A stretch of 64,000 bases of DNA. It comes from Salinisphaera hydrothermalis C41B8. Its GTDB lineage: Bacteria > Pseudomonadota > Gammaproteobacteria > Nevskiales > Salinisphaeraceae. The stretch lies in the NCBI RefSeq assembly GCF_000732535.1, contig NZ_APNK01000012.1:1-64000 (forward strand), written 5' to 3'. Below, piece by piece: positions 38,981-48,109 of this stretch (its first letter is position 1; every line of letters begins with the position of its first letter). The notes beneath the pieces were generated by a model. It had not been told where the DNA came from and did no database searches. It worked only from the letters and a program-made list of their open reading frames with translations. A program made the position numbers and the translations under genes.

Positions 38981-40195
38981 ATGGACTGGACGCCCTCCCG
39001 CGAAGACTTCAACCACTACATGCTGCCCAACTACAACCCGCAGGCCGTCGTGCCGGTCCGCGGCGAAGGCAGTCGCCTGTGGGATCAGGACGGCGAGGAA
39101 TACATCGACTTCGCCGGCGGCATCGCGGTCAATGCGCTCGGCCATTGCCACCCGGCTCTGGTCGAGGCGCTGACCACGCAGGGCCAACAGCTCTGGCATC
39201 TGTCAAACGTCTATACCAACGAGCCGGCTCTGCGCCTAGCCCGGACCCTGGTCGAGTCGACCTTTGCCGACAAGGTCTTCTTTTCCAATTCCGGCGGCGA
39301 GGCCAACGAGGCCGCGCTGAAGCTGGCGCGCCGTTATGCCCACGACAAGTTCGGCGCACACAAGGACCGGATCGTGTCCTTCCGGCGTTCCTTCCACGGC
39401 CGGACCTGGTTCACCGTCTCGGTCGGCGGGCAGGAGAAATACACCCAGGGCTTCGGCCCGGTGCCCGGCGGCATCGTCCACGGCGAATACAACAACCTGG
39501 AATCGGCGCGCGAACTGGTTGATGCCAACACTTGCGCCATCATGGTCGAGCCGGTCCAGGGCGAAGGCGGGGTCACCCCGGGCGATCCGGCGTTCCTGGC
39601 CGGGCTGCGTCAGCTGGCCGACGAATACGATGCGTTGCTGATCTTCGACGAAGTGCAGTGTGGCGTCGGCCGCACCGGCGAGCTGTATGCCTATATGGGT
39701 TATGGCGTCACGCCCGACATCCTCACCAGCGCCAAGGCGCTCGGCGGCGGCTTCCCGATCGGCGCCATGCTGACCACCGACAAGGTGGCCGAGGTGTTCG
39801 TGGTCGGCACGCACGGCTCCACCTACGGCGGTAATCCGCTCGCCTGTGCGGTAGCGCTGGCAGCCGTCGAGACCATCGGCCGGCCGGACGTGCTGGCCGG
39901 CGTCGCGCAACGCGCCGAGATCTTTCGCGAGGAACTCGAGCGGATCAATGCCAAGTACGATTGCTTCGCCGACATCCGCGGCAAGGGCCTGTTGATCGGC
40001 GCCGAATTCAACGAGCGTTACCACGAACAGGGCCGCGCGACGCTGGCCGCCGCCATCAAGCAGGGTCTGATGCTGCTGGCGGCCGGGCCGAACGTGCTGC
40101 GCTTCGCGCCGTCGCTGATCATTCCCGAGGACGATATCCGCGAAGGCATGGCCAAGCTGGACGCGGCCATCGGCACGCTCGACCTCACGTCCTAG
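38981..40195 (+). CDS. astC: Succinylornithine/acetylornithine aminotransferase
   Basis: 404-residue class-III PLP aminotransferase. In the arginine succinyltransferase pathway it converts succinylornithine to succinylglutamate semialdehyde; the same enzymes often act on acetylornithine in biosynthesis. PLP-site features are the [18 protein letters not shown] loop, [32 protein letters not shown] and the Schiff-base Lys near residue 252 ([16 protein letters not shown]). The ATG at 38981 ([16 protein letters not shown]) matches the AruC/AstC start. It leads the catabolic cluster; linkage to aruF favours the catabolic role. Confidence 0.94.
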   Translation: MDWTPSREDFNHYMLPNYNPQAVVPVRGEGSRLWDQDGEEYIDFAGGIAVNALGHCHPALVEALTTQGQQLWHLSNVYTNEPALRLARTLVESTFADKVFFSNSGGEANEAALKLARRYAHDKFGAHKDRIVSFRRSFHGRTWFTVSVGGQEKYTQGFGPVPGGIVHGEYNNLESARELVDANTCAIMVEPVQGEGGVTPGDPAFLAGLRQLADEYDALLIFDEVQCGVGRTGELYAYMGYGVTPDILTSAKALGGGFPIGAMLTTDKVAEVFVVGTHGSTYGGNPLACAVALAAVETIGRPDVLAGVAQRAEIFREELERINAKYDCFADIRGKGLLIGAEFNERYHEQGRATLAAAIKQGLMLLAAGPNVLRFAPSLIIPEDDIREGMAKLDAAIGTLDLTS

Positions 40196-40200
40196 CCCTC

Positions 40201-41259
40201 ATGCTCATCGTCCGCCCCGGCCACCCGGATGATCTCGAGGCGTTGATGGCGCTGGCCACCAACGCCGTGCCCGCGCTGACCAATTTTCCGGCCCACCGCG
40301 AGCGTCTCGGCGAGCGGCTCGAGGCCTCGCGCCATGCGCTATCCGAGTCGATCGCGTCGCCCGGCAGCGAGGTCTATACCTTCGTGCTGGAAGACCATGC
40401 CGGCGAGGCGCCGCGCGTGGTCGGCACGGCCAGTATTCGGGCTCGGGCCGGCGCGCGCGAGGCTTACTACACCTGGCGCCGCGAGATGCTGATCCATGCC
40501 TCGCAGCAGCTCGATGTGCGCCGCGAGGTCTCGATCCTGTCGCTGTCGCACGAGCTGTCGGAATCGTCTCTGCTGTGCGCGTTCTCGCTCGACCCCGCCT
40601 ATCGTGGCGGCCCGGGCGAGCGCCTGCTGCGCCGGGCGCGCCTGCTGTTCGTGGCCCAGCATCCCGAACGTTTCATGGCCAACCTGGCCGTGGCCATGCC
40701 CGGCCATCTGGACGAGGCCGGGTTGTCGCCGTTCTGGGAATCGGTCGGCCGGCATTTCTTCGTCCGGGATTTCGGCGAGATCAACGAAATCGCCGGTATT
40801 CACTCCAAGAGCTTCATCGCCGAAGTCATGCCGCCGTTTCCGCTCTACGAGCCGCTGCTGACCGAGACCGGCCGCGCCGCGATCGGCTCGATCCACATCG
40901 CCCACCGCCGTGCCGCGGCCGACCTCACCGACGAAGGCTTTGCCCCCTCGCGGCATGTCGATCTGTTTGACGGCGGCCTGTTGTTCGAGGCGCCCTTCGA
41001 ACGGCTGCATTCGGTCCGCAATAACCGCTGGCATCCGATACTGGTCGACAACCGCGTTCACAACGCCGAGCACGGCGGCGCCCTGCTCGCGAATCAGGAA
41101 ACCTCGGCCTTCCGCTGCATCGCGGCGCCACACGCACTCACCGCAACCGGCCAGCTGCGCCTCGCCCCGGCCGGCGCGGACCAGCTCAATCTGGATACCG
41201 GACGCGCCGTACTCGCCGTTGCCCTGCCGGAACTCGACGCGGAGGCCGCCGTATGCTGA
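40201..41259 (+). CDS. aruF: Arginine/ornithine succinyltransferase, alpha subunit
   Basis: 352-residue member of the AstA acyltransferase family, which transfers succinate from succinyl-CoA to the alpha-amino group of arginine. Conserved strings are LIVRPGHPDDLEALMALA, LSLSHELSESSLLCAFSLDP, RFMANLAVAMPGHLDEAGLS and SFIAEVMPPFPLYEPLL. As in Pseudomonas aruFG, two paralogous subunits lie in tandem. The first, less canonical copy is called alpha by position. It starts 5 bp after the astC stop and overlaps the next gene by 7 bp. Confidence 0.92.
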   Translation: MLIVRPGHPDDLEALMALATNAVPALTNFPAHRERLGERLEASRHALSESIASPGSEVYTFVLEDHAGEAPRVVGTASIRARAGAREAYYTWRREMLIHASQQLDVRREVSILSLSHELSESSLLCAFSLDPAYRGGPGERLLRRARLLFVAQHPERFMANLAVAMPGHLDEAGLSPFWESVGRHFFVRDFGEINEIAGIHSKSFIAEVMPPFPLYEPLLTETGRAAIGSIHIAHRRAAADLTDEGFAPSRHVDLFDGGLLFEAPFERLHSVRNNRWHPILVDNRVHNAEHGGALLANQETSAFRCIAAPHALTATGQLRLAPAGADQLNLDTGRAVLAVALPELDAEAAVC

Positions 41260-42308
41260 TTCGCCCGATCGAGACCGGCGATCTCGATGCCCTGCATGCC
41301 ATCGCCATCGAAACCGGCGCCGGCTTTACGTCGCTGCCCGACAACCGCGATTTTCTGGCCCAGCACATCGCCGAAACCCGCGCGGCCTTCGACAAACCGG
41401 CCGACGACCCGAGCCTGGCGACCGACCCGGATCTGTATTTCTTCGTGCTCGAAGACGACAGCCTGGGCGATGCGCCGGTGGCCGAGCGCATCGCCGGTTG
41501 CTGCGCGATCGAGGCCCGCGTTGGCCTGGACGCCCCGTTCTATAACTATCGCGTCGGCCGACTCGCCCAGGCCTCCAAGCAGCTCGATCTCAACCGGGTG
41601 ATCGATACGCTGTTTCTGTCGTCCGACCACACCGGCGATGCCGAGGTCTGTTCGCTGTATCTGCGCCCGGCCTGGCGCACCCAGGGCCATCGCAACGGCA
41701 CCTTGTTGTCGCGCGTGCGCTGGCTGTTCATGGCCGCCTATCGCGCGCGCTTCCCCGAGCGGGTGCTCGCCGAGATGCGCGGTCGATTCGACGATGCCGA
41801 CGTCAATCCGTTCTGGCAGGCGCTGGGCCAGCACTTCTTCCCGATCGACTTCCGCGACGCCGACCGGCTCACCGGCCTCGGTCAGAAATCGTTCATCGGC
41901 GAACTGATGCCGCGCTACCCCATCTGCACCGCGATGCTGCCGCAAGCCGCCCGCGACTGCATCGGCGCGGTTCACAAGCAGACCAAGCCGGCGCTGGCCA
42001 TGCTCAACGCCCAAGGCCTGCGCTTCGAGGGTTATATCGATATCTTCGATGCCGGGCCGACGGTCGAGGCTTATCTCGACGACGTCCGCGCCGTGCGTCA
42101 TTCGCACGAAGTCGAGGTGAAGATCGATAGCCAGGCCCCAACGCCGTCGGCGCCCGTCACCCTCGCGGCTACCACCGGGCGCTGCGCGGATTTCCGCGCC
42201 GGCTGGGTCGGGCGGGCGCCCGATGAGAATCGCATCGTGCTGCATCCCGATGAGGCCGCGCGGCTGGGCGTCGACGATGGGGCGCGATTGCGTGTGCTGG
42301 ACGATTGA
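41253..42308 (+). CDS. astA: Arginine N-succinyltransferase, beta subunit
   Basis: 351-residue paralogue of the upstream gene and closer to E. coli AstA (aruG in Pseudomonas). It shows IRPIETGDLDALHAIAIETG, LFLSSDHTGDAEVCSLYL, RVLAEMRGRFDDADVNPFWQ, QHFFPIDFRDADRLTGLGQK and ELMPRYPICTAMLP. It is complete. The rest of the ast cluster resumes 741 bp downstream, after a long inverted-repeat element that looks inserted between two genes that are normally adjacent. Confidence 0.94.
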   Translation: MLIRPIETGDLDALHAIAIETGAGFTSLPDNRDFLAQHIAETRAAFDKPADDPSLATDPDLYFFVLEDDSLGDAPVAERIAGCCAIEARVGLDAPFYNYRVGRLAQASKQLDLNRVIDTLFLSSDHTGDAEVCSLYLRPAWRTQGHRNGTLLSRVRWLFMAAYRARFPERVLAEMRGRFDDADVNPFWQALGQHFFPIDFRDADRLTGLGQKSFIGELMPRYPICTAMLPQAARDCIGAVHKQTKPALAMLNAQGLRFEGYIDIFDAGPTVEAYLDDVRAVRHSHEVEVKIDSQAPTPSAPVTLAATTGRCADFRAGWVGRAPDENRIVLHPDEAARLGVDDGARLRVLDD

Positions 42309-43049
42309 TTGCAGCGGCTGATATGCGCGCTCCGCTCACGGCCAACGCAACCTATAACAGGCCACTGAGCCTTCGATCGCTCTGGGGTTTCGCGCTAATG
42401 CGCGAGCCACTTTTATTTGCTTGCCCAAATAAAAGTAGCCAAAACAAAAGGCACCCGCATCGGCGCCGGCTTTGCCGGTCCACTCCGATGCTCGTGGCGA
42501 CGGGATGCGGCCAGAACTCACGTCGCTTTGGCGACGCTCAGACAGGCTGGCCGCACCGGCGCAGTGCGCCGGACACCCGCCGCCGCTGCGCGTCTCCGTC
42601 GCCTCAGACGGGAGGTAATACAAACCCATCTTCCACGCATAGCGGGTACACCGACGTATGGCGGGCCCCCGCTGTATTGGGTTCCCTTGCGGAGCGCCGA
42701 GCAGCGGAGTCGAGACGGGATGAAGCAGCCGGCTGTCTGAGCGTAGCGAGTTCCGGCTGCGCCCGGCTCGGCGAGCAGCACAGGGCATCGATGCGTAGCA
42801 TCGACGCGCAGATAGGGTGTCTTTTTCTTTGGTTACTTTCGTTTGGACAAGCAAACGAAAGTGACTCGCACAGCAGTGCGAAACCCCAAGCCAAATCCAT
42901 CGCACAAGTATTGCCAGGCGCCATCACGCGAAAGCATCGGAGCGTTGCCTGGCAAATAGCGAGATCAAGCCACGCCCTCACCGGCTGCAAACCACTGCAC
43001 GCCGGGCGCATTCATAATCCAATGACCGCCTGACCCAACCGGAGCCACC
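42309..43049. other. 741-bp gap inside the ast cluster
   Basis: No protein gene is supported. Open frames exist on both strands, but the peptides on opposite strands are versions of each other (for example WGFAL..E.L.FACPN.S), which shows that they are products of the inverted repeat and not independent genes. The element itself is at 42384-42887; about 160 bp of unique sequence follow before astD. Confidence 0.8.
42384..42887. repeat. Long inverted-repeat element with two conserved hairpins per arm
   Basis: The 73-bp arms at 42384-42456 and 42815-42887 are inverted copies, roughly 80% identical without gaps. Each contains two hairpins: TCGCGC/GCGCGA (42390-42405) matched by TCGCAC/GTGCGA (42866-42881), and ACTTTTATTTG/CAAATAAAAGT (42409-42436) matched by ACTTTCGTTTG/CAAACGAAAGT (42835-42862). 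The differences inside stems are compensated on both sides, so pairing is preserved. The 358-bp centre is GC-rich and also partly self-complementary. No transposase is encoded. It resembles a family of dispersed intergenic repeats. Confidence 0.82.
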
Positions 43050-44546
43050 ATGCCACTCCAAGCCAAACAACAACTCTTCATCGACGGCACCTGGCAAGCC
43101 GGTAACGGCGTGGCCATGGAAAAGCACGATCCGATCGCCGGTCAGACGCTTTGGCAGGCCCAGGCCGCCGACGCCGATCAAGTCGACACCGCCATCGCCG
43201 CGGCGCGTGCGGCCTTCCCGGACTGGGCCCGCCGGCCCTTCGAGCAACGCGCGGCGATCGTCGAAGCTTTCGGCAAGCAGCTCGAGGCGCACAAGGAAGA
43301 ACTGGCCGTCTCGATCGCCCGCGAAACCGGCAAGCCGCTGTGGGAAGCCCGTACCGAAGTCGGCGCAATGATCGGCAAGATCGCGATCTCCCAGACCGCC
43401 TATCACGAACGCACCGGCGAACGCGCCAAGGACATCCCCGGCGGACGCGCCGTGCTGCGCCATCGCCCGCATGGCGTGCTGGCCGTATTCGGGCCCTATA
43501 ACTTCCCCGGCCATCTGCCAAATGGCCATATCGTGCCGGCCCTGCTGGCCGGCAACACGGTGGTGTTCAAGCCCAGCGAACTCACGCCGGCCACCGCCGA
43601 CCTGACGCTACAGTGCTGGCAAGCCGCGGGCCTGCCGGCCGGCGTGATCAATCTGGTGCAGGGCGAAAAAACGGTCGGCCAGGCCCTGGCCGGCAGCGAC
43701 GGAATCGACGGCCTGCTGTTCACCGGCTCGGCGGCCACCGGCAAGTCGCTGCACAAGCAGTTCGGCGGCCGGGTCGACAAAATCCTGGCGCTGGAGCTGG
43801 GCGGCAACAACCCGCTGGTCGTCGCTGACGACGGCTACGACATCCCCGCAGCCGTGCTGACCATCATCCAGTCGGCCTTCATTTCCGGCGGCCAGCGCTG
43901 TACTTGCGCCCGCCGCCTGCTCGTGCCCGAGGGCGCGGCCGGCGATGCGCTGATCGACGCGTTGGTCACCGCGCTCGGCGATCTACACGTCGGCGACCCG
44001 ATGGACGAAAGCAACCCGCCCTTCTACGGCGGCTTGGCCACGCCCGCCGCCGCCGAAACAATCGTCGCCGCACAGAACGAACTCGAAGCTCGCGGCGCGA
44101 CCGTGCGCGTTCGCAGCGCTATCCTGCAGGATGGCACCAGTCTGCTGTCGCCCGGACTGATCGATGTCACCGGTATCGAAACCGCCGATGTGGAACACTT
44201 CGGCCCGCTACTGACGATCCGTCGCACGACCAACTGGGACGATGCCGTCGCAGAAGCGAACAACACCGCCTACGGCCTGTCAGCCGGCCTGATCGGCGGC
44301 GACGCCGCGCTCTGGGAGGACTTCCGCCTGCGCATCCGCGCCGGCATCGTCAACTGGAACCGCCAGACCACGGGCGCGGCCTCGGATGCTCCCTTTGGCG
44401 GCATCGGCGACTCGGGCAACCATCGCCCCAGCGCCTACTACGCGGCCGACTACTGCGCTTGGCCAATGGCGTCGATGGAGTCTGAGACCGTCGCGCTGCC
44501 GGAGAATCTGCCGCACGGCGTGAACCTGACGGGCATCCAGCCATGA
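43050..44546 (+). CDS. astD: N-succinylglutamate 5-semialdehyde dehydrogenase
   Basis: 498-residue NAD-dependent aldehyde dehydrogenase, fourth step of the ast pathway. The start QLFIDGTWQAGNG is typical of AstD. The family features are FGPYNFPGHLPNGHIVPALL, ALAGSDGIDGLLFTGSAATG, LELGGNNPLVV with the catalytic Glu and SGGQRCTCARRLLVP with the catalytic Cys near residue 284. A GGAG site lies 7 bp before the ATG. It overlaps astB by 4 bp. Because of the repeat element upstream it may need its own promoter, which I cannot place. Confidence 0.95.
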   Translation: MPLQAKQQLFIDGTWQAGNGVAMEKHDPIAGQTLWQAQAADADQVDTAIAAARAAFPDWARRPFEQRAAIVEAFGKQLEAHKEELAVSIARETGKPLWEARTEVGAMIGKIAISQTAYHERTGERAKDIPGGRAVLRHRPHGVLAVFGPYNFPGHLPNGHIVPALLAGNTVVFKPSELTPATADLTLQCWQAAGLPAGVINLVQGEKTVGQALAGSDGIDGLLFTGSAATGKSLHKQFGGRVDKILALELGGNNPLVVADDGYDIPAAVLTIIQSAFISGGQRCTCARRLLVPEGAAGDALIDALVTALGDLHVGDPMDESNPPFYGGLATPAAAETIVAAQNELEARGATVRVRSAILQDGTSLLSPGLIDVTGIETADVEHFGPLLTIRRTTNWDDAVAEANNTAYGLSAGLIGGDAALWEDFRLRIRAGIVNWNRQTTGAASDAPFGGIGDSGNHRPSAYYAADYCAWPMASMESETVALPENLPHGVNLTGIQP

Positions 44547-45922
44547 TCCATTTCGAGCCCGATGCCACCCGCGAGATCAATTTCGACGGTCTGGTCGGCC
44601 CGACCCACAACTACAGCGGCCTGGCGCACGGCAATATCGCCTCGGCCAGCCATCGCGGCCTGGTATCCAATCCGCGCGAGGCTGCCCTGCAAGGGCTGGC
44701 CAAGATGAAGGCGCTGCACGACGCTGGTTTCGCCCAGGGCGTGCTGCCACCCCAACCGCGCCCGGCGATCGAGATGCTCGACCGGCTCGGTTTCACCGGC
44801 ACGCCGAGCCAGAAACTGGCCGCGGCATGGGCCGCGGATCCGGCGATCGTCCGTGCGATCTCGTCGGCAGCCGCGATGTGGACCGCCAATGCGGCCACTA
44901 TCACCCCGTCGCCGGACGCGGCCGACGGGCGCGTACACTTCACGGCCGCCAATCTACAGTCGAGTTTTCATCGCGCGATCGAGGCCCCGACCACGGCCGC
45001 CGCGCTCGGCGCGATCTTCGCGGACGAATCCTGCTTCGTACACCACCAGGCGCTGCCGGCCACGCCCGCATTCTCCGATGAAGGCGCAGCCAACCATACC
45101 CGCCTGTGTTCGACCTACGATGCGCCCGGTGTGCATCTGTTCGTCTACGGGCGCGAGGGACTGGATCGCGGCCATGCCAAGCCGACTGGATCGAAGCGCT
45201 TCACTGCCCGCCAGACGCTGGAAGCCAGCCAGGCCGTGGCACGCCAGCACGGGCTTAAGGCCGTACAATGCGTGTTCGCCCGCCAGAGCGCGACGGCGAT
45301 CGATGCCGGCGTATTCCACAACGATGTGATTGCAGTCGGCAACGGGCCGGTCCTGCTCTACCACGAGACCGCTTTTGCCGATGAAGACACGGTACTGGCC
45401 GAACTTCGCGAGAAGATGGGCGCGCGCGGTGCTCGGCTGATTCCGGTGCGCGTGGCAAGCGAGGCTGTCTCGCTCGCCGACGCGGTCGCGACCTATCTGT
45501 TCAACTCCCAGCTGCTAACCCGTGCCGACGGCTCGATGGTCGTGATCGTGCCCGCGGAATGCGAGCGCAACCCGGCGGTCGCCGCCGAGCTGGGCCGGAT
45601 CGTGGCCGATCCGGCCAACCCGATCGCCGAATACCGCGCCTACGACGTCAAACAGAGCATGGACAACGGCGGCGGCCCGGCCTGCCTGCGCCTGCGCGTG
45701 GTGCTCACGGCCGCCGAACGCGCCGCCATGAACCCGGGCGTGCTGTTCGACGATGCCCTGCACGACAAACTCGGGGCCTGGGTCGAGCGCCATTATCGCG
45801 ATCGGCTGGCTGTAGATGATTTAGCCGATCCAGCACTCATCGATGAAACGCAGACGGCGCTTGACGAACTGACCCGCCTGCTCAAGCTCGGTTCGATTTA
45901 TGCATTTCAAAGCGCGGGCTGA
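44543..45922 (+). CDS. astB: N-succinylarginine dihydrolase
   Basis: 459-residue enzyme of the amidinotransferase fold that hydrolyses succinylarginine to succinylornithine, ammonia and carbon dioxide. Diagnostic strings are EINFDGLVGPTHNYSGLAHG at the start, FTAANLQSSFHRAIE, VFHNDVIAVGNGPVLLYHE with catalytic His/Asp, and DNGGGPACLRLRV with the nucleophilic Cys near residue 380. It is coupled to astD by an ATGA overlap and ends the plus-strand arginine block. astE is missing from this position and sits at 58140-59216. Confidence 0.96.
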   Translation: MIHFEPDATREINFDGLVGPTHNYSGLAHGNIASASHRGLVSNPREAALQGLAKMKALHDAGFAQGVLPPQPRPAIEMLDRLGFTGTPSQKLAAAWAADPAIVRAISSAAAMWTANAATITPSPDAADGRVHFTAANLQSSFHRAIEAPTTAAALGAIFADESCFVHHQALPATPAFSDEGAANHTRLCSTYDAPGVHLFVYGREGLDRGHAKPTGSKRFTARQTLEASQAVARQHGLKAVQCVFARQSATAIDAGVFHNDVIAVGNGPVLLYHETAFADEDTVLAELREKMGARGARLIPVRVASEAVSLADAVATYLFNSQLLTRADGSMVVIVPAECERNPAVAAELGRIVADPANPIAEYRAYDVKQSMDNGGGPACLRLRVVLTAAERAAMNPGVLFDDALHDKLGAWVERHYRDRLAVDDLADPALIDETQTALDELTRLLKLGSIYAFQSAG

Positions 45923-45989
45923 CATGAACACATTCGAACTCATGGGAAATTTCCCTCATTCTCGTGCACACAGCGAACAAGAAAACGGA

Positions 45990-46868
45990 TCAATCAACCA
46001 AGAAATCGAGCGCCTCGGCAAGTAGCGTTTCCGGGGCTTCTTCCGCGAGATAATGACCGCAATCGATTGCGTGACCGTCTACTTGGTGGGCGCATGATCG
46101 CCATAAAGTCAGTGGATCGAACAATGATTCGATGACGCCGTGTTTGCCCCAGAGAATACGCAAAGGACATTTCACTTTTCTGCCCTGCTGACGATCGTCT
46201 CGGTCGTGTACCAGATCAATGCTATACGCGGCTCTATAGTCTTCGCACATTCCATGCGCCGTACCCGGGCAGGCCAATGCCTGTCGATAGGCGGCCAGCG
46301 CCTCATCTGCAAAAGGCGCCAGACCGGCATGGCGATTGCCCATGACGCCATCGATATACGCCGTTGGATTAGCCTCAATCAATTGTTCGGGAAACGGAAA
46401 TGGCTGGATGAGAAAAAACCAGTGGAAGTAGGCCGCCGCAAATTGCCGATCGGTCTGCTCATACATATCAAGCGTCGGCGCAATATCGAGAAACATGGCC
46501 CGCTCGACCGCGGACGCGTGATCCACGCACATACGGTGACCAACCCGCGCGCCTCGATCGTGTGCCAACAATTTGAATTGAGGAAAGCCGAGCGACGCCA
46601 TCGCCGCGACCTGATCCGCCGCCATGGTGCGCTTGCTGTAATTGCTGTGGTTCGGTGTCCCACGGGGTTTGCTCGAGCTGCCATAACCGCGCAGATCGGT
46701 CGCGACGACGGTAAAATGCGCCGCCAGCCGGTCGGCAATGCGATGCCAGATCACGTGCGTTTGCGGATGACCATGAAGTAAAAGCAACCCGGGGCCATGG
46801 CCGCCGATCCGCCCGTGAATCCGGACGTCTCCAACATCGACATCGAATGTTTCAAAAAGCTCAAACAT
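45990..46868 (-). CDS. Fluoroacetate/haloacetate dehalogenase-like alpha/beta hydrolase
   Basis: 292-residue hydrolase with the full active-site set known for fluoroacetate dehalogenase. The nucleophile is Asp104 with Arg105 and Arg108 (LAHDRGARVGHR), the acid is Asp128 (LDIAPT), the base is His272 (CGHYLAEEAP), and the halide pocket is His149-Trp150 (YFHWFFLIQPFPFPE) and Tyr212. Spacing matches the Rhodopseudomonas enzyme to within a few residues. The expected reaction is hydrolysis of a haloacetate to glycolate and halide; some relatives prefer chloroacetate or are epoxide hydrolases. It is the last gene of a lower-GC island. No fluoride exporter (CrcB) is in the window. Confidence 0.83.
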   Translation of the reverse strand: MFELFETFDVDVGDVRIHGRIGGHGPGLLLLHGHPQTHVIWHRIADRLAAHFTVVATDLRGYGSSSKPRGTPNHSNYSKRTMAADQVAAMASLGFPQFKLLAHDRGARVGHRMCVDHASAVERAMFLDIAPTLDMYEQTDRQFAAAYFHWFFLIQPFPFPEQLIEANPTAYIDGVMGNRHAGLAPFADEALAAYRQALACPGTAHGMCEDYRAAYSIDLVHDRDDRQQGRKVKCPLRILWGKHGVIESLFDPLTLWRSCAHQVDGHAIDCGHYLAEEAPETLLAEALDFLVD

Positions 46869-47018
46869 CGGAACGGTCTTCTATGTGACGAAGTATTTCC
46901 GAATCAGGGCCGAAATGATTGAACGTTCCAGATCTAACCATTCGCCCCAACTATTTCGTGACTCGAAGATGCTTCGACCATTGCGACAAAATCAGCCATT
47001 GTCAGATGCGAAGGGCCG

Positions 47019-47963
47019 TTACCCGCCTGATTCGGCCCGCTGCGACGGGGCGCCATCGGTGTACAGCGCCAGGATATCGGCGACGGCTTGGTTGCGAGGC
47101 GTGGCGATTCCGAGTTTGTGGCCATAATCTGCGACTGCGCCCGACAACCAGGGCAGCTCCAAGCGGTTGCCATTGGCGAGGTCGTACGCCATTGAGGCGC
47201 GCATGTCGCCAGGCAGGCCATCGCAGAAAGCCAGCCGGTCCGTTGCGAAATCCTCGGGCAAGTCGATATCGCGGGCCCGCCCTACGGCAACGACTTCATT
47301 CATGAGGTCGTAAAGAAACGAGCGCGTCTGCCTGTTTTCGCGGATCGGCCCTATCGGCTGACGCATGACGGCCGTCGCGCCTGAAAGGCCGGTCAGAAAC
47401 ACGAATTTCTGCCAAAGTTCCGATTCGATGTCGGCACAGATTTCCGCCTCGATACCGGCCTCGTCGCAGGCCGCCTTCAGGGCTTTGACACGTTCCGATT
47501 CACGCCCGTCGAATTCGCCGAATTTCAGACTCTGCAACGCGTTATGGTGACGAATAACCCCCGGCGCCTCGATCGTCGCGGAAATAAAGGCGATCCCGCC
47601 GAGAAGAGACGCTTCGGGCAGTTCCCGCCGCAAGACATCGTATTGCGTTACCCCGTTCTGAAACGACGCGATGGCCGTCCCCTGATTCGCACGCGCTCGA
47701 AGCGCCCGCACGGCCTCTTCGGTGGACCAGAGCTTGACCGCGATCATCACCAAATCGAGATCCGGCGCATCGTCTATATCTTCGACGGCGGTGAACGTGT
47801 CGATCTCAAGATCGCCGCGCGGACTATGTAGGACCAGGCCGTCTTTTTGCAACGCAGCCAAATGGGCGCCACGCGCCACGAACGTGACGTCATGGCCGGC
47901 GGCGGCCCATCGCGCGCCAAAATAGCCTCCCACGCCGCCCGCGCCGAAAATTCCGATTCGCAT
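47019..47963 (-). CDS. Ketopantoate reductase-family (PanE/ApbA) oxidoreductase
   Basis: 314-residue NADP-dependent 2-hydroxyacid dehydrogenase. The Rossmann motif is IGIFGAGGVGGYFGARWA at the N-terminus, followed by IAVKLWSTEEAV, SFQNGVTQYDVL, LWQKFVFLTGLSGATAV with the catalytic Lys, and the C-terminal ASMAYDLANGNRLELPWLSG. Stand-alone PanE paralogues in catabolic clusters reduce or oxidise other 2-oxo/2-hydroxy acids, so pantothenate synthesis should not be assumed. It is 146 bp downstream of the enolase-superfamily gene and 150 bp upstream of the dehalogenase. Confidence 0.85.
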   Translation of the reverse strand: MRIGIFGAGGVGGYFGARWAAAGHDVTFVARGAHLAALQKDGLVLHSPRGDLEIDTFTAVEDIDDAPDLDLVMIAVKLWSTEEAVRALRARANQGTAIASFQNGVTQYDVLRRELPEASLLGGIAFISATIEAPGVIRHHNALQSLKFGEFDGRESERVKALKAACDEAGIEAEICADIESELWQKFVFLTGLSGATAVMRQPIGPIRENRQTRSFLYDLMNEVVAVGRARDIDLPEDFATDRLAFCDGLPGDMRASMAYDLANGNRLELPWLSGAVADYGHKLGIATPRNQAVADILALYTDGAPSQRAESGG

Positions 47964-48109
47964 GTTTGGAGTTCTCCTGGCAGATGTATCAAATTCAAGA
48001 CCTACGAACGCTCAATGTTTCCCACTGATCCGCACCGGTGTTTGCGAACTATGCTCATGTATCTCACCCATTGATAAAAGCGTAGGACGCACCGCCATAA
48101 TTCGTATGT

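Noticed and set aside
42336-43033. Overlapping open frames on both strands that look like small basic proteins
   Set aside because: Peptides on opposite strands are copies of each other because they read the two arms of the inverted repeat; they are by-products of the element.
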